Assembly (NCBI GenBank): GCA_903642225.1
Contig: CAHJWI010000028.1
Span: 1 to 57,092 of the forward strand
Length of the DNA stretch: 57,092 nt
Reading direction: 5' to 3'
Origin: Acidobacteriaceae bacterium
Lineage (GTDB): Bacteria > Acidobacteriota > Terriglobia > Terriglobales > Acidobacteriaceae
Made by a program: the position numbers and the translations under genes. Within the stretch, counting starts at the first letter, position 1, and each line of letters starts with the position of its first letter. Positions 26,052 through 36,478 of this stretch are shown one piece after another. A model generated the notes under the pieces. That model saw only the letters and a list, made by a program, of their open reading frames with translations, was not told the DNA's origin and did not search any database.

Positions 26052-29000
26052 TACGCCTGGCTCCGTTCCGTGGTTGTAAGCAGATCAAGAATGCCAAACA
26101 GTGGCAACGCCACCCATGCCGGCCGGTTGTTCAATTCATACATCAATTCATACAGCGACTTCTCCAGAAGGTATGCCGCGATCTGCTCGCGCACAACTTC
26201 CGCGGTGCCTGCAATCTGCTGGTCTGTGCCAAAGGCGGCAGTGTACCCCTGCAGAAATGCCGCGCATGCTTCTCGCTCCCATGCCTGCCTTTCAGCGGTT
26301 TTATCCGCGGCCACTGTGAAGCCTGCGACCCCTGCATAGGAGAACGACCGAAGCATGCCAGCCACATCGCGCAGCGGCGATTGCTTTGCACGCCGCTCCA
26401 CGAGCGAACGCGCCGGCTCGCCTTCGAAATCGAGCAGCACAAAATCGTCTGCGGTGCGCAACACCTGGCCCAGGTGGTAATCGCCATGGATGCGCAAGCG
26501 CACTCCAGCCTTTGCCGGATCGAGTGTGCGTAGGCGCTGGGCCATGTGGAACAGATGCTCACGGCGCGCGATGAGTGTGGCTGCCGCGGTGAGCAGATCT
26601 TCCGGCAACGTGGCAATGCGGGCTCGCACTGCCTGCAACGCCGCTTTGATCTGGAGTTCCAGGCGATCGGCGTCGTCTCGAAGAGACTCTTGTGTGGTGG
26701 CCTCTGCCTTGAACGCTGCGTTGTCGGTTGGTGTTGCCAGGCCGCGGTGCATCTCCCCGGTACGCTGGCCAAGGAGGCGCGCATTCTCAAGGTATCTCTG
26801 TCGCGCGGGCGCATCGCCAGCGTTCAGCATATCGATTTGTCTCAGCGTCCATGCCCAGCCGTCGCCTTCATTGGCTACCAAGCCTTGAAGCAGGGCAAGA
26901 GTGGTCGCCTGGCCACCCTGCGGCGTGTACACAATCTCACCTGCGAAAGGCGCGATGTGTTTGAAGTGCGCGACGTCGGTCAAAAAGCGTCCGATCTCGG
27001 CGTCTGGATTCTCACCCGGCTGCAGGCGGCGGAAGAGTTTTAAGATAAGCCGGTCGCCGTAGATGAGCGAGCTGTTGCTCTGCTCGGCCGAGCCTCGCCT
27101 TGACAGTAGAAAATCATCGCCGTGAATGGCTGAGAAGGCTCCGCTCTTCAGGCCAAGGACAATGCCTCCCCGCCGCGTGGGTTGCGACACATCGGTCGCC
27201 ACGGCAGAGAGGAACAGGTCACGGATTTTCGGCAGCGCCAGTCCATCCAGCAGCACACCATCGAAGCCCGGCTGCTGCAGGCGGGCGATCACGCTTTCTG
27301 CTGGGTACTCTTCCGTGGCTTCTCGCACGGCAAGTGGCAAGGTGTAGGTGTCTGGCGGACCTTCTGCATATTGCACGTCCAGCAGTAGCAGGGCGCCGTT
27401 CGACGAATCCAGCACAATGGAATCCACGATAGCAATGTTCTTGATTTGCCGCAGCTTGGCACCAAACCAGCGCTGGGCCACGATGTACTTGGGCAGGAAG
27501 GCTTCCTGCAGCAGTTGCGCGCCGACGCCGCCAAGGACACCGGCAATGTCGGTTGCGGGGATGGTGAGTTCCTGCTGCTGCATGTCCTGGGCCGAGACTT
27601 CAGCGTTCGCGAGGGCCGGTGGCTGAAGTTCCAGCCAGAGGAAGGCGTAGGGCCCGAGAGTGATGGCGTAGGGAGTTTTATCGATAGGCGGGAAAGGGAC
27701 GTAGCCGAGCATTTCGACGGGGATCAAACCCTCGAAGCGGGCAAGGTCGAGCGTGACGGGCTGGGCGAAGCGGCTCAGGTTGGCGACGCAGACGACGCGC
27801 TCACCGTCGAGTTCGCGCAGGTAGGCGAGGACCTTGCGGTTGTCGGGCTTGAAGAACTCGAGCGAACCGCGGCCGAAGACCTGGAAGATTTTGCGGAGCG
27901 CGATCATGTTGCGCGTCCACTGCAGAAGCGAGCTGGTGTCGGTCTCCTGGGCTTCGACGTTGATGGCCTGGTAGCCCCAGATGGGGTCCATGATGACGGG
28001 GGAGTAGAGGGCGGCGGGGACGGCCTTGCTGAAGCCGGCGTTGCGGTCGGAGTTCCACTGCATGGGTGTGCGGACGCCGTTGCGGTCGCCGAGGTAGATG
28101 TTGTCGCCCATGCCGATTTCATCGCCGTAGTAGAGGATGGGCGTGCCGGGGAAGCTGAAGAGGATGCTGTTGAGCAGCTCGATGCGGCGGCGGTTATTGT
28201 CCATCAGCGGTGCCAGGCGGCGGCGAATGCCCACGTTGATGCGCATACGCGGGTCCGCGGAGTACGCGAGCCACATGTAGTCGCGCTCGTCGTCGGTGAC
28301 CATTTCCAGCGTGAGTTCGTCGTGGTTGCGGAGGAAGAGGCCCCACTGGCAGTTGTCCGGGATGGCTGGCGTTTGCGCCATGATTTCGGTAATGGGCAGG
28401 CGGTCTTCCTGGCGCAGCGCCATGTACAGGCGAGGCATGAGCGGGAAGTGGAAGGCCATCTGGCACTCGTCGCCATCGCCGAAGTAGGGGCGGACGTCGT
28501 CGGGCCACATGTTGGCTTCGGCCAGGACGAGGCGGTTCTCGTATTCGGCGTCGATGGCGGCGCGGATCTGCTTGATCTTGACGTGCGTTTCCGGCACGTT
28601 TTCGCACGAGGTGCCGTCGCGCTCGACGAGGTAGGGGATGGCGTCCAGGCGGAGGCCGTCCACGCCCATGTCCATCCAGAATCGCATGGCGTTCAGGACT
28701 TCTTCCATGACACGCGGGTTGTCAAAGTTCAGGTCGGGCTGGTGCGAGAAGAAGCGGTGCCAGTAGTACTGGTTGGCGACGGGGTCCCAGGTCCAGTTGG
28801 ACTTTTCAGTGTCGGTGAAGATGATGCGGACGCCGCTGTAGAGCTTGTCCGTGTCCGACCAGACGTACATGGCGCGCTCCGGCGAGCCGGGTGGGGAGTT
28901 GCGCGCGGCCTGGAACCAGGGGTGCTGATCGCTGGTGTGGTTGATGACCAGTTCGATCATGACCTGCATGTTGCGGGCGTGGGCCTCGTTCAGGAACTGC

Positions 29001-29317
29001 TGGAAGTCTTCGACGGTGCCGTAGTTGGGGTTGACGCTGAGGTAGTCGGCGATGTCGTAGCCGTCGTCGCGCTGGGGCGAGGGGAAGAAGGGCAGGATCC
29101 AGAGGCAGGTAACGCCGAGGTTTTGCAGGTAGTCGAGCTTGCCGATGATGCCCTGGAAGTCGCCGAAGCCGTCGCCGTTCGAGTCGGCGAAGGCCTTGAC
29201 GTGGAGCTCGTAGATGACCGCGTCCTTGTACCAGAGGGGGTCACTGGCGCTACCGGGCTTACGTGGCCGTGGAGCCTGAGCGGGCACACCCGGGACTGAT
29301 TGAAGTGCTGTGCTCAC
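26051..29317 (-). CDS. treS: Trehalose synthase-maltokinase fusion (TreS-Mak)
   Basis: A 1088-residue two-domain enzyme. Residues about 25-570 are GH13 trehalose synthase, interconverting trehalose and maltose, with D225 (LRLDAIPYL) as nucleophile, E267 (LAEANMWPD) as acid/base and D333 (RNHDEL). Residues about 600-1085 are a maltokinase, making maltose 1-phosphate from maltose and ATP; kinase-fold motifs are [12 protein letters not shown] (catalytic-loop type) and [13 protein letters not shown] (metal Asp). The fusion channels trehalose to GlgE substrate. GTG 29317 is chosen: AAGGAG lies ten bases upstream. It is downstream of glgE with a gap of 78 bases and is coupled to the next gene. Confidence 0.95.
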   Translation of the reverse strand: MSTALQSVPGVPAQAPRPRKPGSASDPLWYKDAVIYELHVKAFADSNGDGFGDFQGIIGKLDYLQNLGVTCLWILPFFPSPQRDDGYDIADYLSVNPNYGTVEDFQQFLNEAHARNMQVMIELVINHTSDQHPWFQAARNSPPGSPERAMYVWSDTDKLYSGVRIIFTDTEKSNWTWDPVANQYYWHRFFSHQPDLNFDNPRVMEEVLNAMRFWMDMGVDGLRLDAIPYLVERDGTSCENVPETHVKIKQIRAAIDAEYENRLVLAEANMWPDDVRPYFGDGDECQMAFHFPLMPRLYMALRQEDRLPITEIMAQTPAIPDNCQWGLFLRNHDELTLEMVTDDERDYMWLAYSADPRMRINVGIRRRLAPLMDNNRRRIELLNSILFSFPGTPILYYGDEIGMGDNIYLGDRNGVRTPMQWNSDRNAGFSKAVPAALYSPVIMDPIWGYQAINVEAQETDTSSLLQWTRNMIALRKIFQVFGRGSLEFFKPDNRKVLAYLRELDGERVVCVANLSRFAQPVTLDLARFEGLIPVEMLGYVPFPPIDKTPYAITLGPYAFLWLELQPPALANAEVSAQDMQQQELTIPATDIAGVLGGVGAQLLQEAFLPKYIVAQRWFGAKLRQIKNIAIVDSIVLDSSNGALLLLDVQYAEGPPDTYTLPLAVREATEEYPAESVIARLQQPGFDGVLLDGLALPKIRDLFLSAVATDVSQPTRRGGIVLGLKSGAFSAIHGDDFLLSRRGSAEQSNSSLIYGDRLILKLFRRLQPGENPDAEIGRFLTDVAHFKHIAPFAGEIVYTPQGGQATTLALLQGLVANEGDGWAWTLRQIDMLNAGDAPARQRYLENARLLGQRTGEMHRGLATPTDNAAFKAEATTQESLRDDADRLELQIKAALQAVRARIATLPEDLLTAAATLIARREHLFHMAQRLRTLDPAKAGVRLRIHGDYHLGQVLRTADDFVLLDFEGEPARSLVERRAKQSPLRDVAGMLRSFSYAGVAGFTVAADKTAERQAWEREACAAFLQGYTAAFGTDQQIAGTAEVVREQIAAYLLEKSLYELMYELNNRPAWVALPLFGILDLLTTTERSQA

Positions 29318-29395
29318 GCGATCTGTTCTCCTTGCCGGTGACACCGGCGTGCTGCCCGCTGAAGTGAACGAACTCCGCCTTGGTGCAGGTTCCAG

Positions 29396-31486
29396 TTAAA
29401 CAGCAGGAGGCACAACCCGCAGCACGTGGGCAGGCATTCTGCCCGGATCGAGCGAAACGAAGTTTCTCGGCCCCTGCCAGGTGTAGGTCGCGCCAGCCAG
29501 CAGATCTTCCACCTCGAACGGCTGATTGCCAAGTGCAAGGACGCCCATGTCTAAGGACGTAAAGCCTGCCTGCACATTGTCTGGATCAAGGTTTACTACG
29601 CACAGGATAAGGTCCTGCTCCCACCGCTTGCTGTAGCAGAGTAATTGATCGTTGACGATGGTGTGGAAGCTTAAGGTCTCGTTCGTCTGCAGCGCCTTGT
29701 GCGCGTGCCGAATGTGGTTGAGCAGGGTGTAGAGCGGGGCCAGGCTTTTCGGGCTGCTGCGTTCCCAGTCGCGCAGCTGATACTTTTCGCTGTTCAGGTA
29801 CTCCTCGCTGCCAGGCTTGGCTGGCTGGTGTTCCATGAGCTCGAATGCCGGTCCGTACACGCCGTAGCTTGCACCTAGCGTTGCCGCCAGGATGATGCGT
29901 TGCATGTACGCGGCCGGGTTAGTCGTTTGAAGAAAGCCGGGGAGGATGTCTGGTGTGTTGGGCCAAAGATTTGGCCGGAAGAAGTCACTGACGGGAGCGG
30001 TCGTCACTTCGACCATGTAGTCGGTGAGCTCCTGCTTTGCCGTGCGCCAGCTGAAGTAGGTGTAGCTCTGCGTGTACCCCATCTTTGCAAGACCATACAT
30101 GACGTGCGGCCGGGTGAACGCTTCTGCCAGAAAGATGACCTCAGGATGGGCTTTGCGGACTTCCGCAATGCACCACTCCCAGAACGGCAGAGCCTTGGTG
30201 TGCGGGTTGTCGACGCGGAAGGTGCGAACGCCGCGGTCAATCCAGAAGGCGAAAACGGAGTACAACTCCTGCCAGAGCGCCTGCCAGTCGCTTGATTCAA
30301 AGTTGATGGGGTAGATGTCCTGGTACTTTTTGGGTGGATTCTCCGCGTACTGGATCGTGCCGTCCGGGCGGATCTGGAACCAGTCTGGGTGCTGGCGGAC
30401 CCAGGGGTGGTCGGGCGAGCACTGGAAGGCAATGTCGAGCGCGATGTCGATGCCGAGATCATTGGCGGCGGCGATCAAGGCGGCGAAGTCGGCGAAGGTG
30501 CCCAGCTCCTTCAGGATGGCCTTGTGGCCGCCGTCGGTGTTGCCGATTGCCCAGGGACTGCCAACATCGCCGGATTCCGCGACGGTGCTGTTGTTTTTGC
30601 CCTTGCGGAACGCGGTGCCGATGGGATGAATGGGTGGCATGTAGAGAACGTCAAAGCCCATGGCCGCGACCTCCGGCAGCCGCTTGATCACGTCTCTGAG
30701 GGTGCCGTGGACGCCGGGAGCTGCCGCTGCCGAGCGGGGAAAAAACTCGTACCAACTGCTAAATCGTGCTCGCTCCCTGTCCACCCAGATTGGCAGCTCC
30801 TTGTCATGCGTCGTTGCGAATTTCAAGTCTGGGTACTTCATGGCGAGCTCGATGGACTGGTCCGCCAGTGGGAAGTCATATCGCTCCTGCGGGCGCTCGG
30901 CCATCCATCGCAGGCTGCTTGCAGTGCTCTTCAGATTGCGGGCGTCGGCGTCGCGCGCGATTGTTGACGCATGGTCCAGAAGGATGGCACCTGTTCGAAA
31001 GGCGAGGGCCACGTCTGCAGCGGCAGCCTTTGCCAGCGCGTCCTGAGCGGGGGCGTCTGCGCCGGTGCGGGGTGGCTGGACGGCGAGAGAGGCCTGGTCG
31101 CTGGGTACAGGCTCGTTCAGGTTAATGCCGTGGGGCGACGGTGCCGTGCCCTGCGCGTCGATGCGCTTGTGCAAGTCATGGATCCAGGTGTCCAGATGGT
31201 CGACCCACGCCTGCACGGTGTAGACCCAACCGCCGATGGCATCAACGGTGAACTCTGCCTCCCATATGTCGTTGCCTAGAGGTTTGAACGGGGCATACCG
31301 CCAGGTCCGCTCGTCCGCTCGGCGATACTGCAACCGAGCGCCTAGGTGGTCGTGTCCGTCTCCATAGATGGAGGCAGTAATCCGCACGACGTCTCCGACG
31401 ACGCGCTTTGCGGCGTATCGGCCACCGTCGATCTCAGGCTTGATGTTCTCGATAACTACCCGGCTGCGGCCCTCGTGTGGCTTCAA
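29396..31486 (-). CDS. glgE: Alpha-1,4-glucan:maltose-1-phosphate maltosyltransferase GlgE
   Basis: A 696-residue GH13_3 enzyme that transfers maltosyl units from maltose 1-phosphate to the non-reducing ends of alpha-glucan. Domain order is an N-terminal beta domain (about 10-130), a helical insert, then the catalytic barrel with nucleophile D426 (TFRVDNPHTK) and acid/base E455 (IFLAEAFTRP), and a C-terminal beta domain. Other family blocks are YEFFPRS and PPIHPIGTAFRKGKNN. The start codon is TTG (31486) with a strong GGGGAGAG six bases upstream. It is probably the first gene of the minus-strand trehalose operon and is divergent from the GH15 gene. Confidence 0.95.
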   Translation of the reverse strand: MKPHEGRSRVVIENIKPEIDGGRYAAKRVVGDVVRITASIYGDGHDHLGARLQYRRADERTWRYAPFKPLGNDIWEAEFTVDAIGGWVYTVQAWVDHLDTWIHDLHKRIDAQGTAPSPHGINLNEPVPSDQASLAVQPPRTGADAPAQDALAKAAAADVALAFRTGAILLDHASTIARDADARNLKSTASSLRWMAERPQERYDFPLADQSIELAMKYPDLKFATTHDKELPIWVDRERARFSSWYEFFPRSAAAAPGVHGTLRDVIKRLPEVAAMGFDVLYMPPIHPIGTAFRKGKNNSTVAESGDVGSPWAIGNTDGGHKAILKELGTFADFAALIAAANDLGIDIALDIAFQCSPDHPWVRQHPDWFQIRPDGTIQYAENPPKKYQDIYPINFESSDWQALWQELYSVFAFWIDRGVRTFRVDNPHTKALPFWEWCIAEVRKAHPEVIFLAEAFTRPHVMYGLAKMGYTQSYTYFSWRTAKQELTDYMVEVTTAPVSDFFRPNLWPNTPDILPGFLQTTNPAAYMQRIILAATLGASYGVYGPAFELMEHQPAKPGSEEYLNSEKYQLRDWERSSPKSLAPLYTLLNHIRHAHKALQTNETLSFHTIVNDQLLCYSKRWEQDLILCVVNLDPDNVQAGFTSLDMGVLALGNQPFEVEDLLAGATYTWQGPRNFVSLDPGRMPAHVLRVVPPAV

Positions 31487-31708
31487 AACGCACTCTCCCC
31501 GTGTGTTGCGATGGATGCCAGTCGATGCGGATAAGGCGGCGCACGGAACCTATTTGGCAGAGGCGCATCAAAACCCGCAACGGCCCACGTTGCCGTCACA
31601 ACCCACTTCACAGTCAAGTGATGCCTTGGGCGTTCCTACGTTTGTCCGAACTCTGCCGGATTGTCGTCCAACGCAGCAACCATCCAGATTCCGGGTGGCA
31701 GGAGCTTC

Positions 31709-33595
31709 ATGAGTTTGTTTGCCGATGCAAAGGTCGAGCCGCCCTTACTTGCCGCTCGCATTGAGGATTATGCGCTGATCGGTGACACCGAGACAGCTGC
31801 TCTGGTGTGCAAGGATGGCTCGCTGGATTGGTTGTGCTGGCCGTCCTTTTCGTCAGGGGCAGTATTTGCCGGTCTGCTTGGCACGCGCGACCACGGGTAC
31901 TACAAGATTCATCCCGCTGCCGACGTGGCGATCCTGAGCGATTCATGGCGCTATCTGCCGAATACGTTGATCGTTGAAAAGACCTGGGAGTCGATCGACG
32001 GTGAAGTGACGGTGACTGACTTTATGCCGCCGCGAGGTGCGAATTCGGATGTGGTGAGGATCGTCCATTGCATTCGCGGCACCATGCGTATGCGCATGGA
32101 CCTGGCGCTGCGATTTGATTATGGCTGCACCATTCCGTGGGTGGAGCACGTGGACCACCACATGCGCGCGATTGCCGGTCCACACCTGGTTGTGCTGCGG
32201 ACGGAAGCCATTTTGCGCGGCGAGGACATGCGAACGGTGAGCGACTTTACCGTGCAAGAGGGTGAGAGTGTCTGCTTTGTACTGAGTTATGGCTCGTCCA
32301 TGGCGGAGGACCCAAAAAGTTTCGAGGCATACACTTCGCTGAGCGACACCGAACAATTCTGGACGGAGTGGATTGCCCAGGGCCACTACGATGGTAAGCC
32401 GGAGTGGAACGAAGCCGTTCAGCGATCCCTCATCACCCTGAAGGCGCTGACGTATAAACCGTCCGGTGGCCTGGTAGCTGCTCCGACCACAAGCTTGCCG
32501 GAACGCATTGGCGGTGAGCGCAACTGGGATTACCGATACTGCTGGCTACGAGACACATCCTGGACGCTGCTGGTGCTGCTGTACGCCGGACACACGGAAG
32601 AGGCTCTTGCCTGGCGGGGGTGGCTGCTGCGTGCCGCGTCTGGCACGCCGAAGCAGTTGCGAGCGGTGTATGGGCTAAATGGTGAACGCCTGTTCAATGA
32701 GTGGAACGTTGACTGGCTGCCCGGATATGAAGCCTCCAGACCGGTGAAGGTTGGCAACGGCGCCGCAGACCAAACGCAGCTGGACATTTACGGGGAGATC
32801 GTATCAGCGCTGGCGCACACCCCTGTGAGTGACGACGATTTATGGGCGGGCTCGGTACGCAGCCTGGTTGGGGCTTTGCTGGATTACCTTTCGACGATTT
32901 GGCGCAACCCGGACAGCGGCATCTGGGAGGTGCGTGGCGAACGCAAGCACTTTACCCATTCGAAGCTGGAGGTGTGGACCGCATTCGACCGTGCCATCAC
33001 CTCGTACGACGGGCACCCTAAAACCCACACGCCTGAGCAGGATGCGCGTGTGGAATGCTGGCGAAAGGAGCGCGCCGCTGTACGGAAGGACCTGCTGGAA
33101 AATGGGTTTGACAAGAAGCTGAACAGCTTTGTACAGAGCTATGGATCCAAGAATATTGACGCGTCGTCCCTCCGCATTGCACTGGTGGGATTTCTGCCGG
33201 CGGACGACCCACGCATGCTCGGCACGCTGAAAGCGGTGGAGGAGCGATTGATGCCGGACGGTCTTGTTCTTCGCTACGATACCGCCGATGGAGGTGATGG
33301 GCTGGTGGGAACGGAGGGCGCGTTTCTTGCGTGTTCGTACTGGTATGCTTCCGTGCTTCACCTCGCTGGTCGAACGACAGACGCCGAGGAATGCTTTGAG
33401 CGCCTGCTTGCCTTGCGCAACGACCTAGGCCTGTTGTCAGAGGAATACGACCCGAAGGAGATGCGTATGCTTGGAAATTTTCCCCAGGCGCTTACTCACA
33501 TCGCCCTGTGCCAGTCCGCCATTATTCTGGCTGATGGCAATGGGCCCTGGAACGGCAAGGTGGCGCGCAAAGGCTACACGGAGGAGGGCGTTTAG
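31709..33595 (+). CDS. GH15 family glycosidase (glucoamylase or trehalase type)
   Basis: A 628-residue cytoplasmic enzyme of the bacterial GH15 family. It begins with the usual IEDYALIGDTETAALVCKDGSLDWLCWP entry strand; the central RNWDYRYCWLRDTSW motif marks the (alpha/alpha)6 barrel active site, and the end has FLACSYWYASVLHLAGR and a LGLLSEEYDP segment that should carry the catalytic base. Enzymes with this N-terminus include glucoamylases, glucodextranases and mycobacterial trehalases. Next to treY/treZ a trehalase or malto-oligosaccharide glucohydrolase is equally plausible. ATG 31709 has CAGGAG six bases upstream; an upstream in-frame ATG at 31661 lacks this. Confidence 0.9.
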   Translation: MSLFADAKVEPPLLAARIEDYALIGDTETAALVCKDGSLDWLCWPSFSSGAVFAGLLGTRDHGYYKIHPAADVAILSDSWRYLPNTLIVEKTWESIDGEVTVTDFMPPRGANSDVVRIVHCIRGTMRMRMDLALRFDYGCTIPWVEHVDHHMRAIAGPHLVVLRTEAILRGEDMRTVSDFTVQEGESVCFVLSYGSSMAEDPKSFEAYTSLSDTEQFWTEWIAQGHYDGKPEWNEAVQRSLITLKALTYKPSGGLVAAPTTSLPERIGGERNWDYRYCWLRDTSWTLLVLLYAGHTEEALAWRGWLLRAASGTPKQLRAVYGLNGERLFNEWNVDWLPGYEASRPVKVGNGAADQTQLDIYGEIVSALAHTPVSDDDLWAGSVRSLVGALLDYLSTIWRNPDSGIWEVRGERKHFTHSKLEVWTAFDRAITSYDGHPKTHTPEQDARVECWRKERAAVRKDLLENGFDKKLNSFVQSYGSKNIDASSLRIALVGFLPADDPRMLGTLKAVEERLMPDGLVLRYDTADGGDGLVGTEGAFLACSYWYASVLHLAGRTTDAEECFERLLALRNDLGLLSEEYDPKEMRMLGNFPQALTHIALCQSAIILADGNGPWNGKVARKGYTEEGV

Positions 33596-33753
33596 AGGTG
33601 TGTTGTTGCGCTTTGGCGGGAGCTTTGCACGGGACGGGAGTGCAACCTGGCATCGACTCGAGGCACCTAAAGACACACATAAGCAACCCCGTAATAGGCT
33701 GGGATTACGATGCCTTGCCCACATTTACCTTAGCCAGGAGCACGTTCAGACGT

Positions 33754-36414
33754 ATGCCGCGCACGCCTCAATCGACTTACCGATTGCAGTTACACAAAGG
33801 TTTTACCTTTGACGATGCCGCGGCCATTGCGGATTACCTTCGTGACCTTGGAATATCCCATGTGTACAGCTCGCCCTATTTGCAGGCGAGTCCCGGCTCC
33901 ATGCACGGCTACGACGTTGTGGAGCATCACCAGGTGAACCGCGAGCTGGGCGGAGAGGCTGCCCATGCCCGCTTCTGCAAGAAGCTCGGCGAAATGCAAT
34001 TGGGCCAGGTCCTCGACATTGTGCCAAACCATATGTCGATCCACAGGGACAATCGCATGTGGTGGGATGTGCTGGAGAATGGACCGTCGAGTCGGTTTGC
34101 GAGTTATTTCGATGTGGATTGGAACAGCTCAGAGGAAAAGCTGCGCGACAAGGTGCTGATGCCGGTGCTGGGCGACCAGTACGGCCGCGTGTTGAGCCGT
34201 GGCGAGCTGAAGATCGCTCGCGAAGGCACTGATTTTGTCATCCAGTATTTCGACCAGACTTTTCCCATGTCACCACAGTCGATTGCCTGGCCGCTTGGGC
34301 GTGCTGCCGCCATGGCCCCGTCTGACACGCTGAACTTTCTGGCCGCGTCGTTTGCCCGCCTGCCAGCGCCCAGTGCTAATGAACGCGCCGTCCAACTGAG
34401 CCGCCACCGAGACAAGCAGGTGCTCCGCAAGCTGCTGCAGCGCCTGTGCGAGGAGGAACACGGGTTGTGCCGTGCCATTGATGACGCCCTGCTTGAAATC
34501 AATGCGAACCAAGATTCCGTCGATACACTGCTGAACACGCAGAACTACAGGCTGGCGTACTGGAAGACTTCTGACCAGGAGCTCGGCTACCGCCGTTTCT
34601 TCGATGTGAATTCACTCATCGGTCTTCGCATGGAGCGAGAGCATGTTTTTGATGAAACGCATGAGTTGATTCTGTACTGGCTCAAGGAAGGTGTGCTTGA
34701 TGGTGTGCGCATCGACCATCCAGATGGCTTGCGTGACCCGCGCCAATACCTTGAGCGGCTGCGGGCAAAAGCACCGGATGCGTACATCGTTGTCGAAAAG
34801 ATCTTGGAGTCCGGTGAGTGGCTGCGGCCTGAATGGCCTGTGCAGGGCACCAGCGGATACGACTTTTTGAATGTGTGCAACGCGGTGCTGGTTGCGCCGG
34901 ACGGGCTGGAGAGGCTCACGACGATTTATCGAGATTTTACACAGCAGCCAACGAACTTTGGCGACATCGCGTTTGAAAAGAAGATCAATGTAGCGAAGGA
35001 AACACTGGCAAGCGATGTGAATCGACTGGCGAATCTGTTCGTGACGATTTGCGAATCCAATCGCGATTTTCGGGATTTTACGCGTGCCGACATTCGTCGT
35101 GCCATTCGCAATGTGGCTTCGTGTTATCAGGTGTACCGCACCTACATTGTGGCCGACCGGCATGAAATCGCCGAGGAGGATCGCTTGCGCCTTCGCAAGG
35201 CGATCGATGAGGTGCAGCAGCGCCGGCCTGACATTGATAACTGCCTGCTTGAATTTATTTTTGACATTCTTACGTTGAAGATCGTGGGCGACCGCGAGGC
35301 GGAGTTTGTTGCACGTTTTCAGCAGTTCACGTCACCGGTAATGGCGAAAGGTGTGGAGGATACCGCGTTTTACGACTATAACCGGCTTTCTTCTCTGAAC
35401 GAAGTAGGAGGAAATCCGGCGACAGATGGACTTTCGATCGAAGGTTTCCACGAGTACAACCTGCAGGTACAGCGAACCTTTCCGTGCACGATGACGACAC
35501 TGAGCACGCACGATACCAAGCGCGCCGACGATGTGCGCGCACGGCTGGCTGTGCTGAGTGAGATGCCGGCGCGATGGGCTGCAAAACTGAAGCGCTGGAC
35601 GCGCATGAACAGTCCGTTGCGGACGGGCCGCTACCCTGATCCAAACACCGAATATTTTTTGTACCAGACACTTATCGGCGCATGGCCAATCAGCGCGGAG
35701 CGCGCGAAGGAGTACATGCAGAAAGCCATGCGCGAGGCCAAGTTGGAGACCGCCTGGACCGCAAACAATTCCGAGTATGAGGAAGCGCTGGATAGCTTTA
35801 TCGACGGCCTTTTCGCAAGCACAGCCTTTATGCAGGATATGGAGCAGTTTGTGGCTCGCGTGAATCGGGATGGACGCGCCAATTCGCTTGCACAGACCCT
35901 GTTGAAGTGCATGGCACCCGGTGTACCGGACCTCTACCAGGGCGGTGAGCTTTGGGACCACTCGCTGGTGGACCCGGATAACAGGCGCGCAGTGGACTAT
36001 GAACATCGGCGCAGATTGCTGAAGGCAATGGTGGAGCAAACGCCGCAGGAGTTCATCGATGGCCTGGAGTCCCGCTATGAGGATGGATCGCCGAAGATGT
36101 GGGTTCTGCACCAGGCGCTTTGTCTGCGCAGGGCGCATCCGGACTCTTTCAGCACGGAAGCCGAGTACCTGCCGCTAGCGGGGCGTGGACCGAAGGCTGA
36201 GCATGTAATTGCATTTGCGCGTGGCGAGAACGTAATCGCAATTGTCCAGCGGTTTTCGCACAAGCTGAATGGTGCGTGGACCGGCACGACCCTGACCCTT
36301 CCTGCAGGCAGATGGACGGATCGGCTGACCGGCAACCCGTACAACGGCGGCACAATAAAGCTCGCGACACTGCTTTCCGCGCTGCCGGTCGCTCTGCTCG
36401 TCCGCGGAGCCTGA
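33754..36414 (+). CDS. treY: Malto-oligosyltrehalose synthase TreY
   Basis: An 886-residue GH13 enzyme that converts the reducing end of alpha-1,4-glucans to an alpha,alpha-1,1 (trehalosyl) end. The family start STYRLQLHKGFTFDDAAAIADYL is present, then YSSPYLQASPGSMHGYDVV, DIVPNHMSI, the nucleophile region DGVRIDHPDGLRDP, and the C-terminal PGVPDLYQGGELWDHSLVDPDNRR block, all typical. Size is normal. ATG 33754 is used: family sequence begins right after it, though the CCAGGAG site is 13 bases away; the upstream 52 in-frame codons have no family likeness. The treZ start lies 64 bases downstream, so an operon GH15-treY-treZ is likely. Confidence 0.96.
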   Translation: MPRTPQSTYRLQLHKGFTFDDAAAIADYLRDLGISHVYSSPYLQASPGSMHGYDVVEHHQVNRELGGEAAHARFCKKLGEMQLGQVLDIVPNHMSIHRDNRMWWDVLENGPSSRFASYFDVDWNSSEEKLRDKVLMPVLGDQYGRVLSRGELKIAREGTDFVIQYFDQTFPMSPQSIAWPLGRAAAMAPSDTLNFLAASFARLPAPSANERAVQLSRHRDKQVLRKLLQRLCEEEHGLCRAIDDALLEINANQDSVDTLLNTQNYRLAYWKTSDQELGYRRFFDVNSLIGLRMEREHVFDETHELILYWLKEGVLDGVRIDHPDGLRDPRQYLERLRAKAPDAYIVVEKILESGEWLRPEWPVQGTSGYDFLNVCNAVLVAPDGLERLTTIYRDFTQQPTNFGDIAFEKKINVAKETLASDVNRLANLFVTICESNRDFRDFTRADIRRAIRNVASCYQVYRTYIVADRHEIAEEDRLRLRKAIDEVQQRRPDIDNCLLEFIFDILTLKIVGDREAEFVARFQQFTSPVMAKGVEDTAFYDYNRLSSLNEVGGNPATDGLSIEGFHEYNLQVQRTFPCTMTTLSTHDTKRADDVRARLAVLSEMPARWAAKLKRWTRMNSPLRTGRYPDPNTEYFLYQTLIGAWPISAERAKEYMQKAMREAKLETAWTANNSEYEEALDSFIDGLFASTAFMQDMEQFVARVNRDGRANSLAQTLLKCMAPGVPDLYQGGELWDHSLVDPDNRRAVDYEHRRRLLKAMVEQTPQEFIDGLESRYEDGSPKMWVLHQALCLRRAHPDSFSTEAEYLPLAGRGPKAEHVIAFARGENVIAIVQRFSHKLNGAWTGTTLTLPAGRWTDRLTGNPYNGGTIKLATLLSALPVALLVRGA

Positions 36415-36478
36415 ATCCCCACCCAAAAGCCGGCATCTGGCGGTGACAGTCAGGGCCTTACGAAAGGAAATCCAATTC

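Noticed and set aside
27446..29299. 617-codon plus-strand frame opposite treS
   Set aside because: It is the antisense shadow of the GH13 domain; it is rich in Val, Glu and Gly in the manner of high-GC mirror frames and has no family motif.
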